Assembly: GCA_047600605.1 (NCBI GenBank)
Contig: JASGKK010000002.1
Span: 806,001-870,000, forward strand
Reading direction: 5' to 3'
DNA: 64,000 bases
From: CAYMZZ01 sp047600605
GTDB lineage: Bacteria; Bacteroidota; Bacteroidia; Chitinophagales; Chitinophagaceae
The position numbers and the translations under genes are program-made. Under the pieces are notes generated by a model that worked only from the letters and a program-made list of their open reading frames with translations, was not told where the DNA came from and searched no databases. Below are positions 7,616-16,498 of this stretch, piece by piece (position 1 is the first letter of the stretch; the number at the start of each line of letters is the position of its first letter).

Positions 7616-9961
7616 TTACATATCTCTGCTGACTTTCTTAAACCTTTTCCACCACGATGAACGTTTTACAATTTCTTCGGTCTGCTGGTTTTTGCATTTG
7701 ATCTGTGCATCCACCACAGTGATGAGAGCCATATTGACAATGCTGCGTACAGAACTGCCCAATTGCAGTACATGCACCGGCTTTTTGAGTCCCAGCAGGA
7801 TTGGTCCGATAGCATCCGCATCACTCAGCTCTTTCAGGATGTTGTAAGCAATATTGCCCGAAGCCAGGTTCGGAAAGATCAATGTATTTACGTCTTTATC
7901 CACCAGTTCGGAGAATGGATAATTTTCTTTCAGCAATTCCTTGTTGAATGCCACGTTGGCCTGCATCTCTCCATCCACGATCAGTGAAGGCATTTTTTCC
8001 TTTACTATGCGGCGGGCTTCCGACACCAGCCTTGCTTCGGCACTGTTGCTGCTGCCAAAGTTGGAATAGCTGAGCATGGCAATCCGTGGCACAATATTGA
8101 AATGACGCACTTCTTTGGCCACCTGCAGGGTGATCTCTGCCAGTTCTTCGGCTGTTGGGTTGAAGTTTACCGTAGTGTCGGCGAGGAAGAGTGGTCCTTT
8201 TTTGGTAAGCATGATATACATGCCCGCAATTTTCTTAACACCCTCTTCCGTACCAATTGTGTGCAGGGCAGGCCGGATTGTATCAGGATAGTTTTTGGTG
8301 AGGCCGGAGATCATGGCATCTGCATCTCCGCATTCCACCATCATACAGCCAAAATAGTTGCGGTCGCGCATGATCTTTTTAGCCTCATAGGCATTGAAAC
8401 CACGGCGGCTTCTTTTCTTGAAAAATATTTCGGCGTACTGAACCCGCTTTTCTTCGGTGTTTTCATGCCGTGGATCATGTATGGGAAATTCGCTGATATC
8501 AATGCCATTTGCCGCAGCAATATTCTTGATCTTCGTTTCATCGCCCAGCAAAATCGGGTAGGCAATACCTTCATCAAAAACGATATTGGCTGCTTTGAGG
8601 ATCTTGACATTATCGGCTTCTGCAAATACGATCCGTTTGGGATCGCGCCGGGCTTTGTTGCCCATCACACGCATCACCTGGTTGTCGAGTCCAAGTCGTT
8701 TATTGAGATCGGTTACATAAGCGTCCCAGTCGGTGATGGGGAACTGTGCTACTCCGCTTTCCATAGCAGCACGGGCTACAGCAGGAGCCACGGTAGCCAG
8801 CAGGCGCGGGTCCAGGGGTTTGGGAATAATATAATGCGGACCAAAAGACATGGTCTTTTCATTATAGGCCAGGGTTACGATATCCGGTACAGGCGTCTTT
8901 GTCATTTCTGCCAGAGCCTTTACAGCTGCCATCTTCATGGCTTCGTTGATCTGTGTGGCACGTACATCCAGCGCCCCGCGGAAGATATAAGGGAATCCCA
9001 GTACGTTATTAACCTGATTGGGATAATCGCTGCGACCAGTAGCCATGATAATGTCTTTGCGGGCAGCAGTGGCATCTTCCCAGCTGATCTCCGGATCGGG
9101 ATTGGCCATGGCAAATACGATCGGATTTTTGGCCATGGATTTTACCATATCCGTACTTACTGTATTGCCGGCACTAAGACCAATAAACACATCTGCATCT
9201 TTCATTGCCTGCTCCAGGGTCAGCTCTGCTTTACCATTGGCAAACTTCACCTTCACTTCATCGAGGTCGTTGCGGTCTTTATGCAAAACGCCTTTGCGGT
9301 CAAACATGAGAAAATTCTCAAAGCGGGCTCCCAGTGCTACATACAACTGCACGCAGGCCATGGCGGCAGCACCCGCACCATTAACTACAAAACGTACCCG
9401 TTCGATCTTTTTCTTCTGAATCTCGAGGGCATTGAGCAGGGCTGCGGCACTGATGATGGCAGTGCCGTGCTGGTCATCATGCATTACGGGAATGTGCAGC
9501 TCTTCTTTCAGCTTTTGTTCGATATAAAAACACTCCGGAGCTTTAATGTCTTCCAGGTTAATACCCCCGAAAGTGGGTTCCAGTGCTTTTACGATCTGTA
9601 CAAATTTTTCCGGATCTTTTTCATTGATCTCAATGTCGAATACATCAATATCTGCAAAGATCTTGAACAATACCCCTTTCCCTTCCATAACCGGTTTGCC
9701 GGCTTCGGGGCCAATATCGCCGAGGCCCAGCACAGCCGTACCATTACTGATTACAGCTACCAGGTTGCCTTTGGCCGTATATTTATATACATTCTCTTTA
9801 TTGGCAGCAATTTCTTTACAGGGTTCGGCCACTCCGGGTGAGTAGGCCAGCGACAGATCCCGCTGGGTCTTTGCATCTTTGGTTGGGATCACTTCGATTT
9901 TTCCGGGTCTTCCTTTGGCGTGATATTCAAGAGCCTGTTGACGGCGCATTTCGTTCTTCAT
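7616..9961 (-). CDS. maeB: NADP-dependent malic enzyme with phosphotransacetylase-like domain
   Basis: This is a 781-residue MaeB-type fusion. Residues about 1-420 are the malic enzyme, with SPGVAEPCKEI, an NAD(P)-binding FVVNGAGAAAMACV and FAMANPDPEI. Residues about 430-781 are a phosphate acetyltransferase-like domain (DPKRIVFAEADN, then FPNLASGNIAYN). The enzyme converts malate to pyruvate and CO2 with NADPH formation; in characterised members the C-terminal domain is mainly regulatory and senses acetyl-CoA. The frame extends 39 codons upstream, but the ATG at 9959-9961 begins the family-typical MKNEMRRQQALEYH. The gene is divergent from the ABC exporter pair. Confidence 0.95.
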   Translation of the reverse strand: MKNEMRRQQALEYHAKGRPGKIEVIPTKDAKTQRDLSLAYSPGVAEPCKEIAANKENVYKYTAKGNLVAVISNGTAVLGLGDIGPEAGKPVMEGKGVLFKIFADIDVFDIEINEKDPEKFVQIVKALEPTFGGINLEDIKAPECFYIEQKLKEELHIPVMHDDQHGTAIISAAALLNALEIQKKKIERVRFVVNGAGAAAMACVQLYVALGARFENFLMFDRKGVLHKDRNDLDEVKVKFANGKAELTLEQAMKDADVFIGLSAGNTVSTDMVKSMAKNPIVFAMANPDPEISWEDATAARKDIIMATGRSDYPNQVNNVLGFPYIFRGALDVRATQINEAMKMAAVKALAEMTKTPVPDIVTLAYNEKTMSFGPHYIIPKPLDPRLLATVAPAVARAAMESGVAQFPITDWDAYVTDLNKRLGLDNQVMRVMGNKARRDPKRIVFAEADNVKILKAANIVFDEGIAYPILLGDETKIKNIAAANGIDISEFPIHDPRHENTEEKRVQYAEIFFKKRSRRGFNAYEAKKIMRDRNYFGCMMVECGDADAMISGLTKNYPDTIRPALHTIGTEEGVKKIAGMYIMLTKKGPLFLADTTVNFNPTAEELAEITLQVAKEVRHFNIVPRIAMLSYSNFGSSNSAEARLVSEARRIVKEKMPSLIVDGEMQANVAFNKELLKENYPFSELVDKDVNTLIFPNLASGNIAYNILKELSDADAIGPILLGLKKPVHVLQLGSSVRSIVNMALITVVDAQIKCKNQQTEEIVKRSSWWKRFKKVSRDM

Positions 9962-10128
9962 AATAATTCTGTTTATAACTGTAACCTGTCTAAGCAGATG
10001 CAGTCTAAGAAAACGGGCGCAAGGTACAAAATTCAAATTTGGGCGCTTTTTTATGAGCGGTAAGCCCGGATTTTGCAATTCCCCTGCTTTTGATCATCTT
10101 GTTATCAAATATAAATGCAATAAAATAA

Positions 10129-11043
10129 ATGGTGAATGAACCCATTGTCCGCACACAGGATCTGAATTATTCTTATGCGGCCGGTATACCCACCCTGCAA
10201 CAAGTAAACCTGGTGGTACCCAAAGGCAGTATCTACGGCTTCCTGGGGCCCAATGGCGCCGGTAAAACAACCACGCTGCGCCTGCTGCTCGGCCTGCTTA
10301 AAAATCAGCAGGGATCCCTGGAGATCTTCGGCCAGAAATTTCCCGGACAACGTCTCAATATCCTGCATCGTATAGGCTCGCTTATTGAGCAGCCATCACT
10401 ATATGGGCATCTTACCGCTACAGAAAACCTGGAAATTTACCGGCGCATCTATCAGGTCGATAAATCGCGAATCACTACCGTATTGCAACTGGTGGGATTG
10501 CAGGATACCGGACGCAAAAAGGCGCGGCAGTTTTCATTGGGTATGAAACAGCGCTTATCCATTGCCATTGCATTGCTGCATCAACCGGAACTCCTGATCC
10601 TCGACGAACCTACCAACGGTCTCGATCCCAACGGAATTATTGAAACCCGTGAACTGATCAAGAAACTTAACCGGGAGCATAATACAACCGTGCTGGTGTC
10701 AAGCCATATCCTCAATGAAGTGGAACGCATGGCTACACATGTAGGGATTATTCATAAAGGAAAAATGCTGTTTCAGGGTACATTACCCGAGCTGCAGCAA
10801 ATGAAATCCAAGCAAGCTGCGCTGGAAATAGAAACGGCCGATAATGCACGCGCGGCAGGCCTGCTCGTTTCCCGGTATGCCGTTCAGGAAACGGAAACGC
10901 AACTGGTATTGCCTTATCAGAGCAAAGAAGAAACGGCTGCTATTAACCGGCAACTGGTGCAGGCAGGCATTGATGTGTATTCTATTCATGCGCGTCAAAA
11001 CGACCTGGAACAATTATTCATCGACATCACAAGCAATAACTAA
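10129..11043 (+). CDS. ABC-2 type exporter ATP-binding protein
   Basis: This is a 304-residue ATPase of the BcrA/lantibiotic-immunity class. Walker A is GPNGAGKTT (about residues 42-50), the signature FSLGMKQRLSIAIALL, and Walker B LLILDEPTNGLDPNG, followed by the H-loop SSHILNEVE. The last 90 residues form the usual C-terminal extension of drug- and bacteriocin-type exporters. The stop codon overlaps the ATG of the permease gene by one base (TAATG), so the two are translationally coupled. The substrate is unknown; the subfamily name suggests peptide or antibiotic export, which is inference only. Confidence 0.9.
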   Translation: MVNEPIVRTQDLNYSYAAGIPTLQQVNLVVPKGSIYGFLGPNGAGKTTTLRLLLGLLKNQQGSLEIFGQKFPGQRLNILHRIGSLIEQPSLYGHLTATENLEIYRRIYQVDKSRITTVLQLVGLQDTGRKKARQFSLGMKQRLSIAIALLHQPELLILDEPTNGLDPNGIIETRELIKKLNREHNTTVLVSSHILNEVERMATHVGIIHKGKMLFQGTLPELQQMKSKQAALEIETADNARAAGLLVSRYAVQETETQLVLPYQSKEETAAINRQLVQAGIDVYSIHARQNDLEQLFIDITSNN

Positions 11044-11822
11044 TGAACTTTCTCAGTACGGTCAGAATCAATTTAATGAAAACGCGCCGCAGCGCTGCGG
11101 TATGGCTCAGTATATTGGGTGCCGGTGTGATTCCACTGGTTTTTTTCCTTATGTATATAGTCAAACCCACCAGGTTTTATGCCGGTAGCCAGCAAATGGG
11201 CTGGGCCAGCCATATTGCCCGTTCCTGGGAAAGCTTTGCCTCCTTTCTGCTGCCCATGTTTGTGGTCCTGATCTGCAGCCTGGTATTACAGATCGAGTAT
11301 AAGAACAATACCTGGAAACAGGTGTTTGCATCCCCATTGTCTATCGGCCAGATATTCTTCAGCAAACTGGTGTCTATCGTTCTCATGACATTGCTGCTGA
11401 TGCTCATGTTTAATGTCTTTGATATTCTTGCGGCGATTGTACCTAACCTGTTTTACCCCAAATACGGCTTTCTGAAACATGCTATCGACTGGGGGGCGTT
11501 ACTAAAATTGAATACAAAAACTTTTATATCGTTGCTGGGTATTATTTCTCTTCAATACTGGTTAAGCCTGCGTTTCCGGAATTTTATAGTACCTATTGGC
11601 ATCGGGCTGGGTTTGCTGATTATATGTATGGTAGCGCTAAACTGGGAGCATTCCGATAAACTCCCTTATGCATTTCCCTTACTCACACTGATGCATAGCT
11701 TTGAAGGCAAAACATCCGGCAGTTCGTTTTTCTTTAATCATGAACTCAACTCGATCGCTTATTTTCTGGTATTTACTTTGCTTGCATTTCTGGATCTGCG
11801 GTTTCGCAAGGAGCGGGGGTAG
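11043..11822 (+). CDS. ABC-2 type exporter permease
   Basis: This is a 259-residue membrane protein with about six hydrophobic segments, the first at residues 19-39 (AAVWLSILGAGVIPLVFFLM) and the last near the C-terminus (SIAYFLVFTLLAFLDL). Its size and its coupling to the preceding ATPase fit the lantibiotic/multidrug ABC-2 permease family. It starts inside the stop codon of the ATPase gene. The next gene begins 103 bases later with a possible shared transcript but no overlap. The substrate cannot be deduced. Confidence 0.88.
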   Translation: MNFLSTVRINLMKTRRSAAVWLSILGAGVIPLVFFLMYIVKPTRFYAGSQQMGWASHIARSWESFASFLLPMFVVLICSLVLQIEYKNNTWKQVFASPLSIGQIFFSKLVSIVLMTLLLMLMFNVFDILAAIVPNLFYPKYGFLKHAIDWGALLKLNTKTFISLLGIISLQYWLSLRFRNFIVPIGIGLGLLIICMVALNWEHSDKLPYAFPLLTLMHSFEGKTSGSSFFFNHELNSIAYFLVFTLLAFLDLRFRKERG

Positions 11823-11925
11823 TATGCATACCTGATTGATTGTCAGTGTTGTGTCATGCTGCAAACGCAGAAGCAACTTTTTTCGTAAATATGCGTTTAC
11901 AACAAACAACAAAATCCAGGACGGT

Positions 11926-13269
11926 ATGAAGCAAATGAAAACGATCGGAGGCATCCTGCTGGCAGGGGGCCTTTTATTTTTTACATCCTGCCGCAAGAAT
12001 GACAGTTCCGGCAGTGGCACATCTGCAGCTGATAAGATAAAAGATACCACGATCTCCTATACGCGTGATATTTATCTCTGGTATTCCCAGATACCCGGCA
12101 ATTTTAATGCACGCAGTTATGCAGATCCCAACGCCATTATGGAAGCCATCCGCGCATATAGCCAGGAGCCCGGCTTTACCAATCCGGTCGACCGCTGGAG
12201 CTTTGCTATCAAGCAGGCCGAGTGGGATAATGTAAGCGGTGGTATTGCACAGGATTTTGGCTTAAATGTATTTTTCCGGACCGAAGGCGATCTGCGTGTA
12301 CGTATAGCAGAGCCCAACTCACCAGCTGGTCAGGCAGGCATCCGCCGGGGTTGGCGTATTACAAAGATCAATGGCAGCACCAATATTGCTACCAGCAATG
12401 CCAACGCGATTGTAGATGCTATTTATTATAGCAGTTCGGTAGCACTTACTTTCCTGAAACCAGATGGCAACAGTGTGGATATATCGCTCAATGCAGGTAC
12501 CTACCAGGAAAAGATCGTGTTACTCGATTCAGTGTACACTGTGGGTGCGGGTAAGGCCGGCTATATGGTGTACAATTCCTTCCTCGGCGACTCATCACAA
12601 ACAGTGAATGAATTTGCACGGGTAATGAACCGTTTCATAGCTCAGGGGGTAAATGATGTGGTAGTAGATCTCCGCTACAATGGAGGTGGTTATGTAACCT
12701 ATCAGAATGAGCTCGCCAATTACCTGGTGCCAACTGCCGGTAATGGACAACTCATGATGCGCCAGCAGTACAATGACAAGTACACACAGTTCAATACTTC
12801 CACCAATTATACTAAAAAAGGGACGCTCAACCTGCCTCGTGTATTCTTTATCGTGAGCAGCAATACGGCTTCTGCCAGTGAATTGCTGATCAATAACCTG
12901 AAACCGTATGCACAGGTGATACTGGTCGGTCCTTCCCGTACCTATGGCAAACCTGTAGGATATTTCAATATTCCCGTAGGCGACTGGTACATATTCCCCG
13001 TATCATCCCGTACTACCAATAAAAATCAGGAAGGAAATTATTTTGATGGCTTTGCGCTCAATAATACAGCGGCCGATGGACTGGATAAGGATTGGGGAGA
13101 TATTACAGAGACCTGCCTGGCCAGTGTGATAAAGTATATCGGAACAGGTGCATTTCGTATGGCATTGCCTGAAGAACCGACTTATACAGAATCGCCTGCC
13201 GTAACAGCTGCCAATAAGCGCATTAGTGACCATTCATTTAAAGGCATGGTGGTGTCAAGAAAATTTTAG
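11926..13269 (+). CDS. S41 family C-terminal processing peptidase, lipoprotein
   Basis: This 447-residue protein is predicted to be anchored at the envelope: the signal sequence ends in a lipobox (LLFFTSC, Cys about residue 20). I chose the ATG at 11926 because it begins the signal peptide and follows an AGGACGG purine stretch; the open frame upstream has no ATG. A PDZ-like domain (about 130-195, SPAGQAGIRRGWRITKING) precedes the protease core. The core carries VVVDLRYNGGGYV, the nucleophile serine in NTASASELL, and the general-base lysine in RTYGKPVG, so the Ser/Lys dyad is intact. Such proteins trim or degrade periplasmic substrates. A strong terminator follows. Confidence 0.9.
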   Translation: MKQMKTIGGILLAGGLLFFTSCRKNDSSGSGTSAADKIKDTTISYTRDIYLWYSQIPGNFNARSYADPNAIMEAIRAYSQEPGFTNPVDRWSFAIKQAEWDNVSGGIAQDFGLNVFFRTEGDLRVRIAEPNSPAGQAGIRRGWRITKINGSTNIATSNANAIVDAIYYSSSVALTFLKPDGNSVDISLNAGTYQEKIVLLDSVYTVGAGKAGYMVYNSFLGDSSQTVNEFARVMNRFIAQGVNDVVVDLRYNGGGYVTYQNELANYLVPTAGNGQLMMRQQYNDKYTQFNTSTNYTKKGTLNLPRVFFIVSSNTASASELLINNLKPYAQVILVGPSRTYGKPVGYFNIPVGDWYIFPVSSRTTNKNQEGNYFDGFALNNTAADGLDKDWGDITETCLASVIKYIGTGAFRMALPEEPTYTESPAVTAANKRISDHSFKGMVVSRKF

Positions 13270-13288
13270 ACAATACACCGGATAAAAG

Positions 13289-13314
13289 AAAGGTCCGCCA
13301 TATGGCGGACCTTT
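13289..13314. terminator. Bidirectional terminator between convergent genes
   Basis: A 26-base perfect palindrome (arm AAAGGTCCGCCAT) followed by a T-run on the plus strand and an A/T-rich flank on the other. It serves the S41 peptidase gene and the small convergent secreted-protein gene. Confidence 0.85.
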
Positions 13315-13315
13315 T

Positions 13316-13561
13316 TTAATGCGTATGCTTTTTCTTTTTACAGGATCTTTTTTTGCAGGTAGTGATCGCTTCTTTTTTTACACTGCTGCTATCCATAATG
13401 ATCCGGCGGTTGATCAGCAGCGAATCGGCTTTGGCCGCTGCGGCAGGAGCTCCGGGGGCGGTCAGCGCTTTACGGATAGGCTCCCTCACCGGAGCTTGCT
13501 GAGCGCCAGCGGTAGTTGCCAGTATGATCAGAAAAGCGAAAAAAAAGAACTGCTTTTTCAT
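13316..13561 (-). CDS. Small secreted basic protein, unknown function
   Basis: This 81-residue ORF begins MKKQFFFFAFLIILATTAGAQ, a clear signal peptide with an AGAQ cleavage site. The remainder is Ala/Pro-rich and then strongly basic (CKKRSCKKKKHTH at the C-terminus, two cysteines). It lies two bases beyond the shared terminator palindrome and is convergent with the S41 gene. No family is recognised. Codon use and the signal peptide support a real gene, but there is no homology evidence from sequence reading alone. Confidence 0.6.
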   Translation of the reverse strand: MKKQFFFFAFLIILATTAGAQQAPVREPIRKALTAPGAPAAAAKADSLLINRRIIMDSSSVKKEAITTCKKRSCKKKKHTH

Positions 13562-13646
13562 GATAATAATATTTAGCAGTAAGACGCTGTCTGTACGGTA
13601 GCGTTTAGTGTATACTACTAAAGAAATGTTAAGAACAGGCGGGCTA

Positions 13647-14834
13647 TTACAGCTTGCTCACATCTGCACCGGCACCCATCCAGGCCATCATACCAATACC
13701 GATCTCAATCGCATTTTCGTCGATATTGAAGGTAGGGGTATGCACACCCGATACAATTCCTTTTTCAGTATTCATGACACCGAGCCGGAAAAAGCAACCC
13801 GGTATGAGTTGTGAGTAGTAGCCAAAATCTTCTGCCCCCATCCGCATTTCGGTTTCTTCCACATGAGCTGAGCCCATATACGCAATGGCCTGTTCTACCG
13901 CAATAGGATGTAATTTCTCATTATTGTAAACTGATGGATAACCTACATCAATATGAAGATCAATTTCTCCGCCTGCACTTTGGGCCACACCGGATACAGT
14001 GCGGCGGATAAGCTCATGCGCTTTGAAACGCCAGGCCTCATCCATGGCACGGAAAGTACCTTTCAGCTTTACTTCATTGGGAATTACATTGGTGGTGGAG
14101 CCGCCATTGAAAGCGGTAATGGATAATACCGTTGGATTAAAAGGATTGTTATACCTGCTTATCAACTGCTGCAGCTGAATGATCAGTTGCGATGCCATGA
14201 GTATGGGATCAATACAAAGGTGCGGCGAAGCAGCATGACCGCCTTTCCCTTTTACGGTAATATAAAGCTCATCTGCGCTGGCCATTACTTTACCAGGGCG
14301 GAAACTCACCTGGCCGGTGGTTAATCCAGGATGCACATGTAACCCAAAGATGGCCGAGGGGGCAGGGTTTTGCAACACACCATCACGGATCAGCAGACTG
14401 GCTCCGCCCGGATTTTTTTCTTCACCCGGCTGAAAGATCAGTTTTACCGTACCCTCCCATTTTTCTCTTAATTCCTGTAGAATGCGGGCAGCACCCAGCA
14501 GGCAGGTGGTGTGTACATCGTGCCCGCAGGCATGCATTACACCATTATTTTTTGATTTATAGGGAATATCGTTTTCTTCCTGAATAGGCAGCGCATCCAT
14601 ATCGGCCCGCAAGGCCACAACACGGCTTTGCGGATTACGACCTTCAATGATGCCTACCACACCGGTTTCGGCCATTACCGTAAATGGAATACCCAGCTCA
14701 TTTAGTTGGGATTGCACAAAACGGGAGGTTTCAAATTCCTGGTAGCTCAGTTCAGGATGTGCATGCAGATGGTGCCGTACAGAAATATAATCAGGGGCAT
14801 AGCGGGCAGCCAACTGCTTAATGGTAGTTATCAT
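13647..14834 (-). CDS. M20 family metallo-amidohydrolase (N-acyl amino acid / hippurate hydrolase type)
   Basis: This is a 395-residue cytoplasmic peptidase-like enzyme without a signal sequence. The metal-binding motifs are HACGHDVHTT (about residues 101-110) and FQPGEEKNPGGA with the catalytic glutamate (about 135-150). The dimerisation insert contains GKGGHAASPHLCIDP, and a C-terminal metal histidine lies in VSGVHTPTF. Members hydrolyse N-acyl or N-carbamoyl amino acids; the precise substrate cannot be read. A good promoter abuts the start codon so closely that the mRNA may be leaderless. Confidence 0.9.
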   Translation of the reverse strand: MITTIKQLAARYAPDYISVRHHLHAHPELSYQEFETSRFVQSQLNELGIPFTVMAETGVVGIIEGRNPQSRVVALRADMDALPIQEENDIPYKSKNNGVMHACGHDVHTTCLLGAARILQELREKWEGTVKLIFQPGEEKNPGGASLLIRDGVLQNPAPSAIFGLHVHPGLTTGQVSFRPGKVMASADELYITVKGKGGHAASPHLCIDPILMASQLIIQLQQLISRYNNPFNPTVLSITAFNGGSTTNVIPNEVKLKGTFRAMDEAWRFKAHELIRRTVSGVAQSAGGEIDLHIDVGYPSVYNNEKLHPIAVEQAIAYMGSAHVEETEMRMGAEDFGYYSQLIPGCFFRLGVMNTEKGIVSGVHTPTFNIDENAIEIGIGMMAWMGAGADVSKL

Positions 14835-14838
14835 GTTA

Positions 14839-14871
14839 CAAAAATAACGATTGCACTGCTGTCAATGCAAA
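14839..14871 (-). promoter_or_regulatory. Promoter of the M20 amidohydrolase gene
   Basis: On the minus strand TTTG (14868-14871), 21 bases, then TATTTTTG (14839-14846): a full match to the Bacteroidota consensus. Only four bases separate the -7 box from the ATG at 14832-14834, so transcription would start at or very near the start codon. Confidence 0.6.
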
Positions 14872-14947
14872 CCGGCCCGGACATCCTGTACTGAAATCAC
14901 AGAAACAGGATAAACCGGACCGGCTTTTAAAAGGGGATTAACAAAAA

Positions 14948-15397
14948 TCAGGGGGTATCATCCCGGAGGCTGTCGCCCGAGAGTTCTACCATGTCATTCA
15001 TTATATATACACCTTTGGGAAAATAATCATTTAATCTTTTCTGATATTGCTCAGCTTCTTTGCGGTCTTTAAAATTGCCGGCTTTTAACTTATAGAAAGG
15101 GCTTTGATGCCACAGGTAGGCCTTCAGTTCAGGAAAATAGGTATATACCTTGGTCTTCGCGGCAAGCGCTTCATCGCGGCTGTTGGTACTGATAATCATC
15201 AGGCGGAACCCCTTGACGGTACGCCGTGCATCGCGGCTGGTTTCTTCATTTATCTGAGCTTGTTTGGCTACCAGCAGGTCTATCCGGGGGTCTTTATGCA
15301 CCAGTACAGATTGCCGGGTAGTATCCGGCACCGTTTCCTGTGCCTGCAGACTGATCGTTACGGCCAAAAAGAAAAGAGAGAAAAAAAACTTATTCAT
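14948..15397 (-). CDS. Secreted SPOR domain protein
   Basis: A 149-residue protein with an N-terminal signal peptide (MNKFFFSLFFLAVTISLQAQ). Residues about 62-135 form a SPOR-like domain (GFRLMIISTNSRDEALAAK, then PFYKLKAGNFKDRKEAEQYQ), the fold that binds denuded glycan strands of peptidoglycan at division sites. The protein is short, with only a linker between signal peptide and SPOR domain. The tail is acidic. It is a single-gene unit with its own TATTTTTG promoter box upstream. Confidence 0.85.
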   Translation of the reverse strand: MNKFFFSLFFLAVTISLQAQETVPDTTRQSVLVHKDPRIDLLVAKQAQINEETSRDARRTVKGFRLMIISTNSRDEALAAKTKVYTYFPELKAYLWHQSPFYKLKAGNFKDRKEAEQYQKRLNDYFPKGVYIMNDMVELSGDSLRDDTP

Positions 15398-15422
15398 AGC
15401 TATCAGGGTTCAAAAATCTTAC

Positions 15423-15430
15423 CAAAAATA
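15423..15430 (-). promoter_or_regulatory. -7 box of the SPOR gene
   Basis: TATTTTTG on the minus strand fits TAnnTTTG and lies 25 bases before the ATG at 15395-15397. No clear TTG is found 19-21 bases upstream. Confidence 0.4.
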
Positions 15431-15459
15431 GTGATCAGTGGCTGGTCGTCAGTGGTCAG
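15431..15459. repeat. Dispersed GTGATCAGTGG-type repeat, copy 2
   Basis: GTGATCAGTGGCTGG...CAGTGGTCAG resembles the element at 7489-7523. It abuts the -7 box of the SPOR gene. A CCTTATACCTTT duplication follows at about 15478-15503. Confidence 0.5.
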
Positions 15460-15511
15460 GCTCAATAGTTAACGGTTCCTTATACCTTTTGCCTTATACC
15501 TTTCTCCTCTT

Positions 15512-16453
15512 TCAATATCCTCCCCCCGCGCCGGCAATATTCTCTACCGGGTGCCAGGTAGTTTTAATTTCCTGGGTATCCATAATAAAATAGGGCGACT
15601 GGCCTTCATTCTCTTCCCAGTCTGTATTATCATGGATGGTGATTCTTTTAAGATTACTGGCAGAGCGTTCGCGAAGTTGCTGCTGCAGTGCAGCATCCTG
15701 TCCGCAATAGATCACTGCATTTACATCCATATGATCAGCCATCCAGGGAGCCAGTTCAGTTGCCTGACCAGTAAGGATATTAACTACTCCACCAGGCAGG
15801 TCAGACGAGTTAAGTACTTCGGCAAAAGTAACGGCACAAAGCGGTTTTTTCTCAGCCGCTACAATTATACAAGTGTTGCCGCCGGCAATAACAGGAGCCA
15901 TTACTGAAACAAGACCCAGCAATGAACTGTTCTGTGGCGTCAGGATAGCCACTACACCCATTGGCTCGGGTGCAGAAAAATTGAAATGAGAACTGGCTAC
16001 CGGGTTGACGGCACTGAAGAGTTGCTGGTATTTATCTGTCCAGCCTGCATAATAAATAAGCCGGTCGATTGCCAGGTTCACTTCTTTTTCTGCTGCACGC
16101 CGGTTACTGTCCTGCAATAGCAGTTCTTCAATGAATTGTGTTTTTCGTCCTTCAAGCATTTCGGCCATGCGGTACAGGATTTGCCCGCGGTTAAAGGCAG
16201 CCCGGCTGCTCCATCCGCCAAATGCAGCTCTGGCAGCGATGACAGCTTCGCGAAAATCTTTTCGTGAACTCAGGCATACATTAGCCAGTTGCCTGCCTGC
16301 CGCATTTACGGGAATATAGTAACGTCCCGATTCGGTACGGGGAAACTGTCCACCAATATAGATTTTATAGGTCTTCAACACTTCCAGACGGGCAGGAGCA
16401 GTGCCTGTACCATTGGAGGCGACAGTAGTTGTATTTTTTGAAGAAGTTGCCAT
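15512..16453 (-). CDS. Truncated aldehyde dehydrogenase-like protein without catalytic domain
   Basis: This 313-residue protein matches the first part of aldehyde dehydrogenases: IYIGGQFPRTESGRYYIPVN, then EPMGVVAILTPQNSSLLGLV and the cofactor-binding core LPGGVVNILTG. The alignment ends before the catalytic Glu and Cys segments. The last 50 residues (ITIHDNTDWEENEG and a Gly-rich end) are not ALDH-like. The gene starts 45 bases after the full-length ALDH gene and lies in the same operon as deoC. Size and position resemble the second, non-catalytic ALDH unit of ALDH16 proteins, here on a separate polypeptide. I infer a structural or regulatory partner of the neighbouring enzyme rather than an enzyme or a decayed gene. 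Confidence 0.85.
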   Translation of the reverse strand: MATSSKNTTTVASNGTGTAPARLEVLKTYKIYIGGQFPRTESGRYYIPVNAAGRQLANVCLSSRKDFREAVIAARAAFGGWSSRAAFNRGQILYRMAEMLEGRKTQFIEELLLQDSNRRAAEKEVNLAIDRLIYYAGWTDKYQQLFSAVNPVASSHFNFSAPEPMGVVAILTPQNSSLLGLVSVMAPVIAGGNTCIIVAAEKKPLCAVTFAEVLNSSDLPGGVVNILTGQATELAPWMADHMDVNAVIYCGQDAALQQQLRERSASNLKRITIHDNTDWEENEGQSPYFIMDTQEIKTTWHPVENIAGAGGGY

Positions 16454-16498
16454 TACAATTCGTTTTTGCTGAACAAAGTTTGGTTGCCGGATAGTAGG

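Noticed and set aside
8102..9841. 579-codon open frame opposite the malic enzyme gene
   Set aside because: It is the antisense shadow of maeB, whose protein is fully conserved; the shadow has no recognisable motif.
15512..16453. Truncated ALDH as a decaying pseudogene
   Set aside because: The frame is intact over 313 codons with an orderly C-terminal tail, and the operon position fits ALDH16 architecture.
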